Part shown: piece after piece, positions 42,600 to 51,864 of the stretch | How the letters are laid out: every line of letters starts with the position of its first letter | Numbering within the stretch: the stretch's first letter is position 1 | Assembly (NCBI RefSeq): GCF_000585375.1 | Contig: NZ_KK073874.1 | Coordinates: 2,046,001-2,110,000, forward strand | DNA: 64,000 nucleotides | Source: Cryptosporangium arvum DSM 44712 | Lineage (GTDB): Bacteria > Actinomycetota > Actinomycetes > Mycobacteriales > Cryptosporangiaceae | Reading direction: 5' to 3' | The notes under the pieces: generated by a model | The model's input: the letters and a program-made list of their open reading frames with translations, nothing else | Database searches by the model: none | What the model was told of the DNA's origin: nothing | Position numbers and translations under genes: made by a program

Positions 42600-43673
42600 T
42601 CACACCACGGCTCCGTCGTCCGGGTCGTCGTCGTTCCACCCGTCACGCAGACGCCAGACCAGCGCACCGGCCCCACCGAGGATGCCGCAGAGCGAGAGCA
42701 GCAGCCGGACGTGTTCGCTGAGTCCGAGGGTGTCGGAGCGGAACAGCAGCACCAGGCCGGCCGCGATCGCCAGGAGCGCGCCGATGACCGGCGCGGACAT
42801 CCGGGGGAGCGGCGGCGGTGGCGGCGGCTCGTACCCTTCGTCCTCGTCGACCGGGAAGTCGCTCGGCGGAGCGTCGGTGCCGGTCAGGCGGTCGCGCCCG
42901 AGCGGGCGCCCGGCGACGTCACCGGACGCCGGCCTCTCGGGGCCGGGTCGTTCGGTGGACGGCGTGTCGGTGGACGGCGCACCCGTGGCGGGGGCGTCGG
43001 TGGACGGGGTGTCGGTGGACGGGGCGTCGTCGGTCGGCCCGGCCGGCTCGTCCGGGCGGACCGGCTGGTCGGCCGTGCCCGGCGTCCGCACCGGCAGCGG
43101 GTCGGCGGTGGGGTCGGTGAGCGCCGGAACGGCCGCGGTGCCGTCGACGATGGCCCCGCCGCTGGAGGCGCCGCTCCCGGAGTTCCCGCTGCCCGGAGTC
43201 GGGCTCTCGGCGGTGCCGTCGGCGGCTCCGCTCTCGGGGGGCTCGATCAGCGCACGGCGGCGCGGCCGGTCGGGTGCGGCCGTCGCGTCGTACCCGGCGA
43301 TGATCCGTTCCCACTCGACGTCGACGTCGATCTCGATCGGGCGGGAAGCGCCGGTCTCCGGAGCGCCGGAGCGGGCGCTCTCCTCGGACTGGAGTGCGTC
43401 CTCCTGCACGGCTTCGAGCAGGCCGCGGGCCTCCTCGAGCCGGTCGCGGTCGACCCACAGCCGGTCGGTGGGCCTGGCCGGCAGCGACGTCGACCGGACG
43501 ACCGGGTTCAGATCGGCGCTCGGCGCCAGGTACGCGGCGATCCCGATGACGCCGAGGACGTCGAGCAGGTGTTCGCCGATCCGCGGATCGACGTCGGCGA
43601 GCGCGACGAACTCGGTCGCGTCCAGGCCGTTGTCCCGCCGTCCCCGGTACGGGCGCCCCGAGGTTCCGGTCAT
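42600..43673 (-). CDS. Membrane protein with low-complexity linker, function unknown
   Basis: A 357-residue protein. The N-terminal 100 residues are compact and include FVALADVDPRIGEHLLDVLGVIGIAAYLAP. A long Ser/Thr/Pro/Asp linker follows (TDTPSTDAPATGAPSTDTPS), then a polyproline run (YEPPPPPPLPR) and two helices at the C-terminus (SAPVIGALLAIAAGLVLLF, then LLLSLCGILGGAGALVW). I chose ATG 43673, which overlaps the lipase stop (ATGA). Not recognised. Confidence 0.7.
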   Translation of the reverse strand: MTGTSGRPYRGRRDNGLDATEFVALADVDPRIGEHLLDVLGVIGIAAYLAPSADLNPVVRSTSLPARPTDRLWVDRDRLEEARGLLEAVQEDALQSEESARSGAPETGASRPIEIDVDVEWERIIAGYDATAAPDRPRRRALIEPPESGAADGTAESPTPGSGNSGSGASSGGAIVDGTAAVPALTDPTADPLPVRTPGTADQPVRPDEPAGPTDDAPSTDTPSTDAPATGAPSTDTPSTERPGPERPASGDVAGRPLGRDRLTGTDAPPSDFPVDEDEGYEPPPPPPLPRMSAPVIGALLAIAAGLVLLFRSDTLGLSEHVRLLLSLCGILGGAGALVWRLRDGWNDDDPDDGAVV

Positions 43674-44449
43674 CGGTGGCCCGCCGGGGACAGCAGTGAC
43701 GCGACGAACTCCGCACTTCCCGCGAAGATCGTCGGTGCATCGTTGTCGAGCGTCGCCACGTGGTAACTCTCCCGCAATACGACTTCGGACTTCACGGCGG
43801 ACGAGACGCCCGCCAGCAACGCCTCGCCGCTCGCGGGCTCGACGACGTGGTCCTCCGCGCTGCGGTACAGCCGGACCGGCACCGTCACGCGCCCCAGATC
43901 GGCCCGGACGACCTTCCAGAGCTGCGACAACGACGCGGCGGCCTTGAGCGGCAGCCGGTCGTAGGCGAGTTCGTGCGCGCCGGGCTTCTTGATGTCGTCG
44001 CTGATCCCCGGGAACGAACCCAGCACCCGGCTGACGACCGGCAGGAGCGCGGCGTCCTTGCGCAGGGTGAGGTAGGAGGGGTTGACGAGCAGCAGGCCGG
44101 CCGGTTCGGTGGCCTTCCCGGCGTGGACCTCGGCCAGCCGGGTCACCAGCGTGCCGCCCATCGACAGGCCGCCGGCGACGACCGGCACGCCCCGGCTGTG
44201 CAGCGACAGGTACTCGTCCTCGACCGCTTTGTACCAGTCGTGCCAGGTGGTGCGGTTCATGTCCGGCCAGCGGGTGCCGTGGCCGGGCAGTAGCGGGCAG
44301 CTCACGGTGTAACCGGCGGCGTGCAGCGCCTCGCCCCACGGGCGGATCGACTGCGGGGTCCCGGTGAAGCCGTGGCTCAGCAGGACGGCCGCGGGTGCAT
44401 CGGGCCCAGCGTCGAGGAGGAATGGTTCTGCACCGGGCAGCACGGACAT
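43670..44449 (-). CDS. Alpha/beta-hydrolase, carboxylesterase/monoacylglycerol lipase-like
   Basis: Ser hydrolase of about 259 aa, similar to Est30-type esterases. The oxyanion motif SHGFTGTPQS, nucleophile elbow GGLSMGGTL, Asp in RSAEDHVVEPAS and His in SYHVATLDND make a full triad. The ATG at 44449 has GGGGAGG just upstream; a GTG two codons earlier at 44455 is less likely. It overlaps the 42600-43673 gene by 4 nt. The natural substrate is unknown; acylglycerols are likely for this branch. Confidence 0.9.
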   Translation of the reverse strand: MSVLPGAEPFLLDAGPDAPAAVLLSHGFTGTPQSIRPWGEALHAAGYTVSCPLLPGHGTRWPDMNRTTWHDWYKAVEDEYLSLHSRGVPVVAGGLSMGGTLVTRLAEVHAGKATEPAGLLLVNPSYLTLRKDAALLPVVSRVLGSFPGISDDIKKPGAHELAYDRLPLKAAASLSQLWKVVRADLGRVTVPVRLYRSAEDHVVEPASGEALLAGVSSAVKSEVVLRESYHVATLDNDAPTIFAGSAEFVASLLSPAGHR

Positions 44450-44649
44450 TCCCACCTCCCCAGGGACTCAGCTCGGCAGCCCCGTGCGGAGGGCGCGAGC
44501 GTCGGCTCCATCGTGACACGAGGCGGCGTCATCGGCCCCGCGTTCGGAGCACCTCGGCCAGATCGAGCGTGGTGAACGCCACTGTCGGGTAGACCGACGA
44601 CGAGGGCGGTGAGGGTACGCTCGACCGGCACGGGCCACGAGGAGGAACG

Positions 44650-45360
44650 GTGTTTTACTGGGTGTGCAAATACATCCTGATTGGTCCGTTTCTCCGGCTG
44701 TTTTTCCGGCCGGTGCTGGAGGGTGTCGAGAACATCCCCGCTTCCGGGCCGGTCATTCTCGCGAGCAACCATCTTTCGTTCAGCGACTCGTTCTTTCTTC
44801 CGCTGATGTGTCCGCGCCGAATCGTCTTCCTGGCGAAATCGGAATACTTCACCGGTAAGGGGCCCAAAGGCCTGTTCTCCCGGCTGTTCTTCAGCGCGGC
44901 CGGCTGCGTCCCGATCGACCGCACCTCCGGGTCGGCGGCCGAGGCCGCGCTCGTCACCGGAGCGCGCGTGCTCGGTGAGGGGCAGCCGCTGGGCATCTAC
45001 CCGGAGGGCACCCGTTCCCCCGACGGCAAGCTGTACCGGGGCAAGACCGGCGTGGCCCGGCTCGCGCTGCAGACCGGGGTGCCGGTGGTGCCGGTCGCGA
45101 TGCTCAACACCCACCACGTGCAGCCGATCGGCCGGCTCGTGCCGAAGGTGATGCGGGTCCGGATGCGCGTCGGCAAGCCGCTGGACTTCTCCCGCTACGC
45201 GGGGATGGCCGGGAACCGGTTCGTCGAACGGTCGGTGACCGACCAGATCATGTACGACCTGATGCAGCTGTCCGGCCAGCAGTACAGCGACGTCTACGCC
45301 GCGTCGGTGAAGAACGGCTCGGACGCGACGCGCCGGGCACAAGAGCCCGTTGCCGCCTAG
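44650..45360 (+). CDS. plsC: 1-acyl-glycerol-3-phosphate acyltransferase (PlsC family)
   Basis: Adds the second acyl chain to lysophosphatidic acid in phospholipid synthesis. The HX4D motif is NHLSFSDSFF, and YPEGTRSPDGKLY is the substrate-binding block. A membrane-associated helix starts the protein. GTG start with GGAGG upstream. The gene corresponds to Rv2182c in M. tuberculosis, which sits near the same SRPBCC/ATPase genes. It overlaps the sensor kinase gene by 11 nt. Confidence 0.9.
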   Translation: MFYWVCKYILIGPFLRLFFRPVLEGVENIPASGPVILASNHLSFSDSFFLPLMCPRRIVFLAKSEYFTGKGPKGLFSRLFFSAAGCVPIDRTSGSAAEAALVTGARVLGEGQPLGIYPEGTRSPDGKLYRGKTGVARLALQTGVPVVPVAMLNTHHVQPIGRLVPKVMRVRMRVGKPLDFSRYAGMAGNRFVERSVTDQIMYDLMQLSGQQYSDVYAASVKNGSDATRRAQEPVAA

Positions 45361-46495
45361 TCCGACCACGGGTGACCGGCGGCCGGCCGGGTTCACCGTC
45401 GAGGTCACCGGCTGGCGGGCGCTGGCCGCGTTCCGATTCCTGACGCTCGTCTACGCAGTCGCGTTGAACCTGGACGACCTGGGCCGGGTCGACAGCCCCG
45501 CCTGGTGCGTGGCCACGCTCGCGGTGATGGGGGCGTGGAGCGTCGCCTCCTCGTACTGCTACGCCCGTCCGCGCCTGCGTACACCGGTGCTGTTCGTCGT
45601 CGACCTGGCCGTCACGCTCGCCACCGTGCTGGCGACCCGGCTGGTCGAGACGCCGGAGCGGATCGCCGGCGGCGAGTTCACCGTGCCGACGGTGTGGGCC
45701 TCGACCGCGGTGATGGCCTGGGCGCTGCGCTGGGAGATCGTCGGGGGCCTGCTGGCGACGCTGGGTCTGGGGGCCGCGAACGTCGTGGTGGTCAGCGGCC
45801 AGCCCACCCGCGGGACCGTGCACAACATGATCCTGGTGCTGCTGGCCGCGATCGTCATCGGCTACGTCGCCGAGGTGCTCCGCCAGGTCGACCGGCTCAT
45901 GGTCGACGCCTGGCAGGAGCAGGGCGCGGTCGCCGAGCGGGATCGGCTGGCCCGGCAGATCCACGACGGTGTGCTGCAGGTGCTGGCGCTGGTGAAGCGG
46001 CGCGGATCCACGCTCGACGGCGAGGGCCGGGAGCTGGCCGAACTCGCCGGGGAGCAGGAGTCCGCCCTCCGCGCGTTGATGACGAGCGGCTCGGCCGCCC
46101 CGTCCGACGGGGTGGTGGACCTGTCCGCGCTGCTGGCGCCACTCGCGGCGTCGCCGGGAATCGAACTGGTGGCGCCGGCCGAGCCGGTGCTGCTCCCGGC
46201 GGGCGCGGGCGCGGAGGTCGCGGCCGCGGTCGCCGCGGCCCTGCACAACGTGTCCGAACACGCGCCCGGCGCGCACGCCTGGGTCGTGGTCGAGGAGGAG
46301 CGGGACGCGGTGCTGGTCACGGTCCGGGACGACGGTCCGGGCATCCCGCCGGAGCGGCTGGCCGAGGCGGCGGCCGAGGGCCGGCTCGGTGTGGTTCAGT
46401 CGATCCGCGGCCGGATCCGGGAGCTCGGCGGCACGGTCGTGATCACCAGCGCGCCCGACGAGGGAACCGAGGTGGAGCTGAATGTCCCCCGTTAG
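45350..46495 (+). CDS. MacS-type sensor histidine kinase
   Basis: A 381-residue protein. Five or so N-terminal helices (about 20-175) form an input domain like DUF5931 of MacS proteins. The phospho-acceptor His is in RDRLARQIHDGVLQVLAL, and TVRDDGPGIPPERL is the ATPase G1-like box. The start codon is TTG, which overlaps the plsC stop by 11 nt; no nearer start exists. It overlaps the response regulator gene by 14 nt, so the pair is coexpressed. Confidence 0.85.
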   Translation: MPPSPTTGDRRPAGFTVEVTGWRALAAFRFLTLVYAVALNLDDLGRVDSPAWCVATLAVMGAWSVASSYCYARPRLRTPVLFVVDLAVTLATVLATRLVETPERIAGGEFTVPTVWASTAVMAWALRWEIVGGLLATLGLGAANVVVVSGQPTRGTVHNMILVLLAAIVIGYVAEVLRQVDRLMVDAWQEQGAVAERDRLARQIHDGVLQVLALVKRRGSTLDGEGRELAELAGEQESALRALMTSGSAAPSDGVVDLSALLAPLAASPGIELVAPAEPVLLPAGAGAEVAAAVAAALHNVSEHAPGAHAWVVVEEERDAVLVTVRDDGPGIPPERLAEAAAEGRLGVVQSIRGRIRELGGTVVITSAPDEGTEVELNVPR

Positions 46496-47132
46496 GGTCA
46501 TGGTCGTCGACGACCACCCGATGTGGCGCGACGCGGTGGCGCGCGACCTCGGCGACGCCGGGTTCGACGTGGTCGCGACCGCGGGGGACGGCGCGGCGGC
46601 GGTGCGGATCGCGGCGGCGAGCCGGCCCCAGGTCGTCGTCATGGATCTGCAGTTGCCCGAGCTCTCCGGGGTCGAGGCCACCGCGCGCATCCTGGCCGCC
46701 GACCCGTCCTGCCGGGTGCTCGTCCTCTCGGCCAGCGCGGAGCGGCCGGACGTGCTGGACGCGATCCGGGCCGGCGCCACCGGCTACCTGGTGAAGTCGG
46801 CCGGGGCCACCGAGCTGATCGAGGCCGTCACCCGCACCTCACGGGGCGAGGCGGCGTTCACCGCCGGGCTGGCCGGGCTGGTGCTCGGGGAGTACCGGCG
46901 GCTCGCCGCGGGGCCCGAGCCCGCCGACGGGCCGGCGCTGACGACCCGGGAGACCGAGGTGTTGCGGCTGGTGGCCCGGGGGCTCACCGCCAAGCAGGTC
47001 GCGACAAGGCTGAGCCTGTCGATCCGGACGGTGCAGAACCACCTGCAGAACGTCATGGACAAACTGCAGGTGCACAACCGGGCCGGGCTGGTGCGCTACG
47101 CGATCGAGGCCGGGCTGGACGAGGAATCCTGA
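46482..47132 (+). CDS. NarL/LuxR-family response regulator, partner of the MacS-type kinase
   Basis: Receiver domain with VVDDHPMWRDAV, phospho-acceptor Asp in VVVMDLQLPELSG, and conserved Lys in YLVKSAGATE. The LuxR HTH (about 145-210) reads LTTRETEVLRLVARGLTAKQ and TVQNHLQNVMDKLQVHNR. MacRS systems in Streptomyces control envelope lipoprotein genes, so a similar role is possible but not shown. It overlaps the kinase by 14 nt and the convergent cyclase gene by 37 nt. Confidence 0.9.
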   Translation: MSPVRVMVVDDHPMWRDAVARDLGDAGFDVVATAGDGAAAVRIAAASRPQVVVMDLQLPELSGVEATARILAADPSCRVLVLSASAERPDVLDAIRAGATGYLVKSAGATELIEAVTRTSRGEAAFTAGLAGLVLGEYRRLAAGPEPADGPALTTRETEVLRLVARGLTAKQVATRLSLSIRTVQNHLQNVMDKLQVHNRAGLVRYAIEAGLDEES

Positions 47133-50100
47133 CCGGCCAGCGGCCCGGGGTCGTCCGGCACGTCGGTGGTGTCTAACGGATCCGTGGTGGCGAACCTCAG
47201 CAGCAGACGGGCCCGGTTACGCAGCCCGAACGTGGTCAGGCGGGTGGTGAGCTCCGGTACCGGTGCGACCTCGCCGGCCCGGGCCGCGCGCAGCGACCAG
47301 GCCGTGGCCAGCGCCGCGTCGGTGGCGTCGCCCATCCGTTCGTAGACCGACGCCGCGACCGCGTGGTGCAGGGCCGCAGTGCCGTGGTCGCCGTTGCGGG
47401 CCGCCTGGGCGCCGTTGACGACCGAGCGGGCGGCCCGGACCCAGAGCGTCTCGCGCGGCGCGCCGTCGAGCACACCCTTCAGCCATCCGGCGGACTCCTC
47501 GCCCTGCAGACCGCACCTGACGCCGGTGAGCACCGCGGCGTGCGCGGCGGCGGCCAGCCACTCGCGCGGCGCCAGCGCCTCGGCCGAGTGCTCGGCCTCC
47601 AACCGGCGCAGCGCGACCGTCGCCTGCTCGGCCGAGCCGTTGACCGCGCGGTAGAGCGCGGCGTGGGCGAGCGCGTTGGCCATGGCCAGGCGGCTCCCGT
47701 GCCGGGCGGCGGTGACGACGATCGCCTCGGGGTTGAAGCCGGTGTCCTCGCCGCGCAGCGCACGCAGCCAGGCCGCGAGCGTGCGCAGGTGCGACCATTC
47801 GGCGTCGAGGGCCTCGTCGCCGGTGAACGCGGCATCGGCCGAGGCCAGCGTGGCGTCCCAGTCGCCGTCGAAGTAGGCACGCATCGGCGTGTGGCCGGGG
47901 TGCGGAGCGCCGCGGAAGTTCAGCGTCGTGGCCGCGGCCTCGTCCAGCAGCGCGAAGCTGCGGGCGATCTCGCCCTCCTCCTGCAGCGCGCTGGCCAGGT
48001 TCTCCGACGCCCGGCGCAGCGAGCGCAGGTGGTCGGTGCGGCTGCGGTCGACCGCGCGCTCGAGCAGCGTCAGACCGGACAGGTCGCCGGCCAGGTATCG
48101 GGCGGCGCCCTCGGTGATCTGCGCGTTGACCTCGAGCTCGGGCAGGCCGAGACGGCGGGCCAGGTCACCGGCGGTCTTGGCCGCGGTGGTGGCCTCGTCG
48201 ACCTCGTAGCTCATCATCCGCAGCCGGGCCAGTTCGGCGTGGGCGGCCGCGCGCACAGGGCTCTCGTCGCCGGCGCCGTAGGGTGCCAGCGCCCGGTCGA
48301 GGTGGGCCAGCGCGGCGGTGCGGTCACCGCGGGCCCAGGCGACCTGGCTGAGCAGCGTCCGCGCGCTCGCGGCGGCGTCGCGGGCCCCGAGCACCTCGAG
48401 CTGGCTGGCGCACCGGGCGACGTCGGCGGCGCCGTGGAATTCGTCGGGGGACGCGGTGAACCGCAGCCTCCACCGCAGTACCAGCGCGGACAGCCGGGAC
48501 ACCTCGTCGTCCCTGGCGGCCGGGTGCTCCAAAGCCGCCAGCTCCTCGAGCGTCAGCGTGTTCTGGTCGTCCCAGAGCGCGAGCGCCTTGTCGAGCAGGT
48601 CGACGGCGGTGGGCGCGGCGTGCAGGCTGGCCGCGCGTTCGGCCGCCGCCACCAGCGCGGTGCGGGCCGGCGGCAGGAACGGACGGACGTCCATGTGCAG
48701 CGTGCGGGCCAGTTCCAGCGCGGCGACCCGGTGGTGCGCGACCGCGTCGACGGCCTCGGTGGTGCGGCCGGTGACGTGCGACTGCAGCCAGCGGGCGGCT
48801 CGCTGGTGACGCACGACGCGCAGCGCGCGGGGCTGACGGCGGTAGGCCATGTCGCGCACGACCGCGTGCGAGAACGCCAGCGCGGGCTCGCCGGCCAGCA
48901 CGTGCCCGGTGGCCGGCCGGATGAACGCCTTCGCGCGCAGCTCGGCCAGCAGCGCCTCGACCTCGTCGCGGGCCAGCTCGGCGACCGTGGCCACCGCACC
49001 GGGCCAGAACACCTCGCCGATGACCGCCGCGGCCTGCAGCGCGCGCTGGCTGCGGGGCCCGAGCAGGTCGACGCGGCTGGCGACCACCGACAGCACGGAG
49101 TCGGGCAGCGGGAGCGCCCCCTCGGCGTCGTCGCTCTGCTGGTCGGCGAGCATCCGGACGTACTCGTGGGCGTAGAGCGGGGTGCCCGCGGCGAGCACGG
49201 TGAGGTGCTCGAGAGCCTCCTCGGGGATCGGCGAGTCGACCGACAGCGCGCGGAAGAGCGTCAGCGTGTCGTGCGCGTCGAGCGGCGGGAGCTCCACCAG
49301 CGCGTGCCGGGGGTGCGTCGCGTCGTACCAGGGCACGTGGCGGGAGGCGAGCAGCTCGGGCCGGGCCGTGCCGAGCACCAGCAGCGGCCCGTCGACGGTG
49401 TCGACGAGCTGCCGGAGGAAGTCGAGCAGGGGTGGTTCGGCGAGCGCGAGGTCCTCGATGACGATGACCAGCGGGCGGCGCGCGGCGAGCCGGGCGAAGA
49501 ACATGCGCCAGGCGGCCTGGGCCTCGTCGGCCTCGACCGGGGGAGCGGCGTAGCCGACGAGCGGGGCGAGCGCGTCGACCACGCTGCTGCGCTCGGCCGT
49601 GGTGAGCAGGCCGTGCAGCGAGTCGACGACCTTGCGGCGGGCGGTGTCGGCGCTGTCGGACTCGAGTACCCCCGCGTACGCGGTGACGACCTCGGCGACG
49701 GCCGCGAACGGGCCGCCCTCGCCGCCGGCCAGGCAGCGCCCGCCGACCCAGCGGACCCCGACGGGCATGGCCTGCTCGGCGTGGCGGTTGAGTTCGCGCA
49801 CCAGGCGGCTCTTGCCGACGCCGGCCGGCCCGACGACGGTGACCAGGCGAGGCGCCCGGTCGTCGACGGTGGCGCGCAGCAGCCCGGCGAGGTGGTCGAG
49901 GTAGGGGCCGCGGCCGACGAACGGGCCGTGGTCGCGGTGACGGTCCCAGCGGCGCTGGACCAGGCGCAGCGGACGCCAGACCGGGACCGGCCCGGCCTTG
50001 CCCTTGACCATCACCGGGGGCATCTCGGTGTACTCGACGTACTCGCGGCTGGCGCGCCAGGTGGCCGAGGAGACGACGATGCCACCGACCGGGGCGTGCG

Positions 50101-50674
50101 ACTGCAGCCGGGAGGCGAGGTTGACCACGTCGCCGGCGACCAGGGCCTGACCGCCGTCCCGGATCGCGTCCAGATCGACGACGACCTCGCCGGTGGCGAT
50201 GCCGACGCGGGCGCGCAGCGGGCCGGACGGGCCGATGATCCGCCCGTCCAGGTCGGCCTGCAGTTCCAGGCCGACGCGGACCGCGCGGACGGCGTCGTCC
50301 TCCTGGGTGACCGGTGCGCCGAACACGGCCATCACCGCGTCGCCGATGTACTTCTCCACGACGCCGGCGCGGCGGCGGATCGCGCGCGCGACGGTGTCGA
50401 AGTAGCGTTGCTGGAGCGCGCGCAGGTCCTCGGGGTCGAGCCGTTCGCCGAGGTTGGTGAAGCCGGTGAGGTCGACGAAGAGGATCGTGACGACCCGCCG
50501 CTCCTCCCGGGACGCGACGCCGGGCACGGGCAGGCCGCGGGCGGCCGGGTCGAGATCGGCGGCGCAGTGCGGGCAGGTCTCGGCGGTCAGCTCGACGCCG
50601 GCGGTGCAACTGGGGCACTTGCGGAGCAGGGCGGAGCCGCAGCGGCCGCAGAAACGGTCGCCGGGCCGGCCCAC
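47096..50674 (-). CDS. Class III adenylate/guanylate cyclase-domain regulator with NTPase and TPR-like domains
   Basis: A 1192-residue protein. A zinc-ribbon N-terminus (CGRCG at 9-13, CPSC, CPHC) precedes a class III cyclase domain (about 60-215). There Asp68 (FVDLTGF) and Asp112 (GDAVMAVFG) are metal ligands, Lys108 is a candidate base-specifying residue, and Asn185/Arg189 (VNLASRL) the transition-state residues. A STAND-type ATPase follows: P-loop GPAGVGKS (282-289) and Walker B-like VIVIEDLALAEPPLL. The C-terminal half is helical and repeat-like. The GTG at 50674 is the only canonical start, yet the first zinc-ribbon CARC is encoded upstream of it in frame (50680-50710). Confidence 0.85.
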   Translation of the reverse strand: MGRPGDRFCGRCGSALLRKCPSCTAGVELTAETCPHCAADLDPAARGLPVPGVASREERRVVTILFVDLTGFTNLGERLDPEDLRALQQRYFDTVARAIRRRAGVVEKYIGDAVMAVFGAPVTQEDDAVRAVRVGLELQADLDGRIIGPSGPLRARVGIATGEVVVDLDAIRDGGQALVAGDVVNLASRLQSHAPVGGIVVSSATWRASREYVEYTEMPPVMVKGKAGPVPVWRPLRLVQRRWDRHRDHGPFVGRGPYLDHLAGLLRATVDDRAPRLVTVVGPAGVGKSRLVRELNRHAEQAMPVGVRWVGGRCLAGGEGGPFAAVAEVVTAYAGVLESDSADTARRKVVDSLHGLLTTAERSSVVDALAPLVGYAAPPVEADEAQAAWRMFFARLAARRPLVIVIEDLALAEPPLLDFLRQLVDTVDGPLLVLGTARPELLASRHVPWYDATHPRHALVELPPLDAHDTLTLFRALSVDSPIPEEALEHLTVLAAGTPLYAHEYVRMLADQQSDDAEGALPLPDSVLSVVASRVDLLGPRSQRALQAAAVIGEVFWPGAVATVAELARDEVEALLAELRAKAFIRPATGHVLAGEPALAFSHAVVRDMAYRRQPRALRVVRHQRAARWLQSHVTGRTTEAVDAVAHHRVAALELARTLHMDVRPFLPPARTALVAAAERAASLHAAPTAVDLLDKALALWDDQNTLTLEELAALEHPAARDDEVSRLSALVLRWRLRFTASPDEFHGAADVARCASQLEVLGARDAAASARTLLSQVAWARGDRTAALAHLDRALAPYGAGDESPVRAAAHAELARLRMMSYEVDEATTAAKTAGDLARRLGLPELEVNAQITEGAARYLAGDLSGLTLLERAVDRSRTDHLRSLRRASENLASALQEEGEIARSFALLDEAAATTLNFRGAPHPGHTPMRAYFDGDWDATLASADAAFTGDEALDAEWSHLRTLAAWLRALRGEDTGFNPEAIVVTAARHGSRLAMANALAHAALYRAVNGSAEQATVALRRLEAEHSAEALAPREWLAAAAHAAVLTGVRCGLQGEESAGWLKGVLDGAPRETLWVRAARSVVNGAQAARNGDHGTAALHHAVAASVYERMGDATDAALATAWSLRAARAGEVAPVPELTTRLTTFGLRNRARLLLRFATTDPLDTTDVPDDPGPLAGQDSSSSPASIA

Positions 50675-50962
50675 GGCGGCGCAGCGTGCGCAGTGCGTGT
50701 CGATGGGTCCTTCACCCCCGCGTGCAAGGTCTTCCAGTACACCAAATCTGTCAGCGGTCGTGTATTTGCTGTGAATCGTCTCAGTGGCCTCGTCCGGGGA
50801 CCACCCATCCGGACAAGAATCATCCGGTCGGAGCCTTTCTCAGTCGTCTTCCGGACGCTCCGCTGACACGTCGGGGTGGGGCGCGACTACCGTGTGTCGC
50901 GACTTGAGCGGTGGGGTCCGGTGCGTCCGGCGAACCATGCCGGATGGAGGGGAATTCCCGCA

Positions 50963-51139
50963 ATGCCCGGAATGTCGAGTATGGTCACCGTGACGCTGAA
51001 GACGCCATGGACCGACTCCGCGGGAATCGGTCACCCCGAGGGTTCGACGGTCCGGGTTCCCGAGACGGTGCTCGACGAGTTGGTGTCCACGGGGGTCATC
51101 GTCACAGATGCCACTGAGACATGGGTCACCTGCGACTAA
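50963..51139 (+). CDS. Small conserved protein, function unknown
   Basis: A 58-residue protein (MPGMSSMVTVTLKTPWTDSA...). The body VTVTLKTPWTDSAGIGHPEG then VRVPETVLDELVSTGVIV looks like a small beta-strand domain. ATG 50963 is preceded by GGAGGGG. A longer form from 50876 would add mostly basic residues. The region 50675-50962 otherwise holds only the cyclase promoter. I do not recognise a family; short proteins of this size between regulators are common in actinobacteria. Confidence 0.6.
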   Translation: MPGMSSMVTVTLKTPWTDSAGIGHPEGSTVRVPETVLDELVSTGVIVTDATETWVTCD

Positions 51140-51174
51140 ATAAGTCACTCAACGTGACATTTTGACGTCGAGAC

Positions 51175-51864
51175 TCACGTCATGCCGGCGCGGCGGCGCA
51201 GTGCGGGGATGTCGGTGACGACGATCTTGCGACCCTCGGTGTGCAGCCAACCCCGCGTCGCGAACGTACCGAGGGCCTGGTTGACGCTCTGCCGGGAGCC
51301 GCCGGCCATCTCCGCCAGCTGGGTCTGGTTCAGGTCGATCGTCACGACCGGTGACCGGTTGTCGCCGACCAGGCGGATCAGCGTCTTCGCGACCCGGCCC
51401 GGCAGGTCCAGGAAGATGTGGTCGGACGTCTGATCGGTCAGCCGCCGGATGAGCCCGCCGAACGAGCGCATCACCCCGTCGAGGATCGGCGGCTGGGTGC
51501 GCACGAGCTCCAGGAACGCACCGCGGGAGAGCGCGAGGACGTGCGTCTCCTCCAACGCTTCCGCCGACGCCGAGCGACTGCCGCCGTCGAGCAGCGCCAA
51601 CTCGCCCAGCACGCCGGGCGGGCGCACCACGTAGAGCAGCGCGCGGTCACCGGTGGGAGCGGTGCGGAACACCGAGACGGCGCCACGGCGGACCATGATC
51701 AGCGAGTCGCCGGGGTCCTTCTCCAGGAACAGGAGTTGTCCGCGCCGGTAGCTGCGCGGCACCGCGGCCGCGGCCACCCGGCTGCGCACGGCGGGCGCGA
51801 GGCCGGCGAAGAGATCGACCCCGGCCAGCGGGTCGTCGGCCTGCGGAGTGCCCGGCGCGGTCAT
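51175..51864 (-). CDS. Crp/Fnr-family transcriptional regulator
   Basis: A 229-residue protein. The cyclic-nucleotide-binding domain (about 20-140) has [19 protein letters not shown], where the Glu and the Arg-Ser pair correspond to the cAMP phosphate contacts of E. coli Crp. The C-terminal winged helix has [20 protein letters not shown]-type sequence (here [20 protein letters not shown]). ATG 51864 has GAAGGGG upstream. It is divergent from uvrC and 1.2 kb from the cyclase-domain gene, so cAMP sensing is plausible. Confidence 0.92.
   Translation of the reverse strand: MTAPGTPQADDPLAGVDLFAGLAPAVRSRVAAAAVPRSYRRGQLLFLEKDPGDSLIMVRRGAVSVFRTAPTGDRALLYVVRPPGVLGELALLDGGSRSASAEALEETHVLALSRGAFLELVRTQPPILDGVMRSFGGLIRRLTDQTSDHIFLDLPGRVAKTLIRLVGDNRSPVVTIDLNQTQLAEMAGGSRQSVNQALGTFATRGWLHTEGRKIVVTDIPALRRRAGMT

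Noticed and set aside
51144-51158. GTCAC-N5-GTGAC inverted repeat as a Crp-type operator
   Set aside because: Spacing and sequence differ from the TGTGA-N6-TCACA consensus, and it lies between two gene ends rather than at a promoter. It could at most be a weak terminator.
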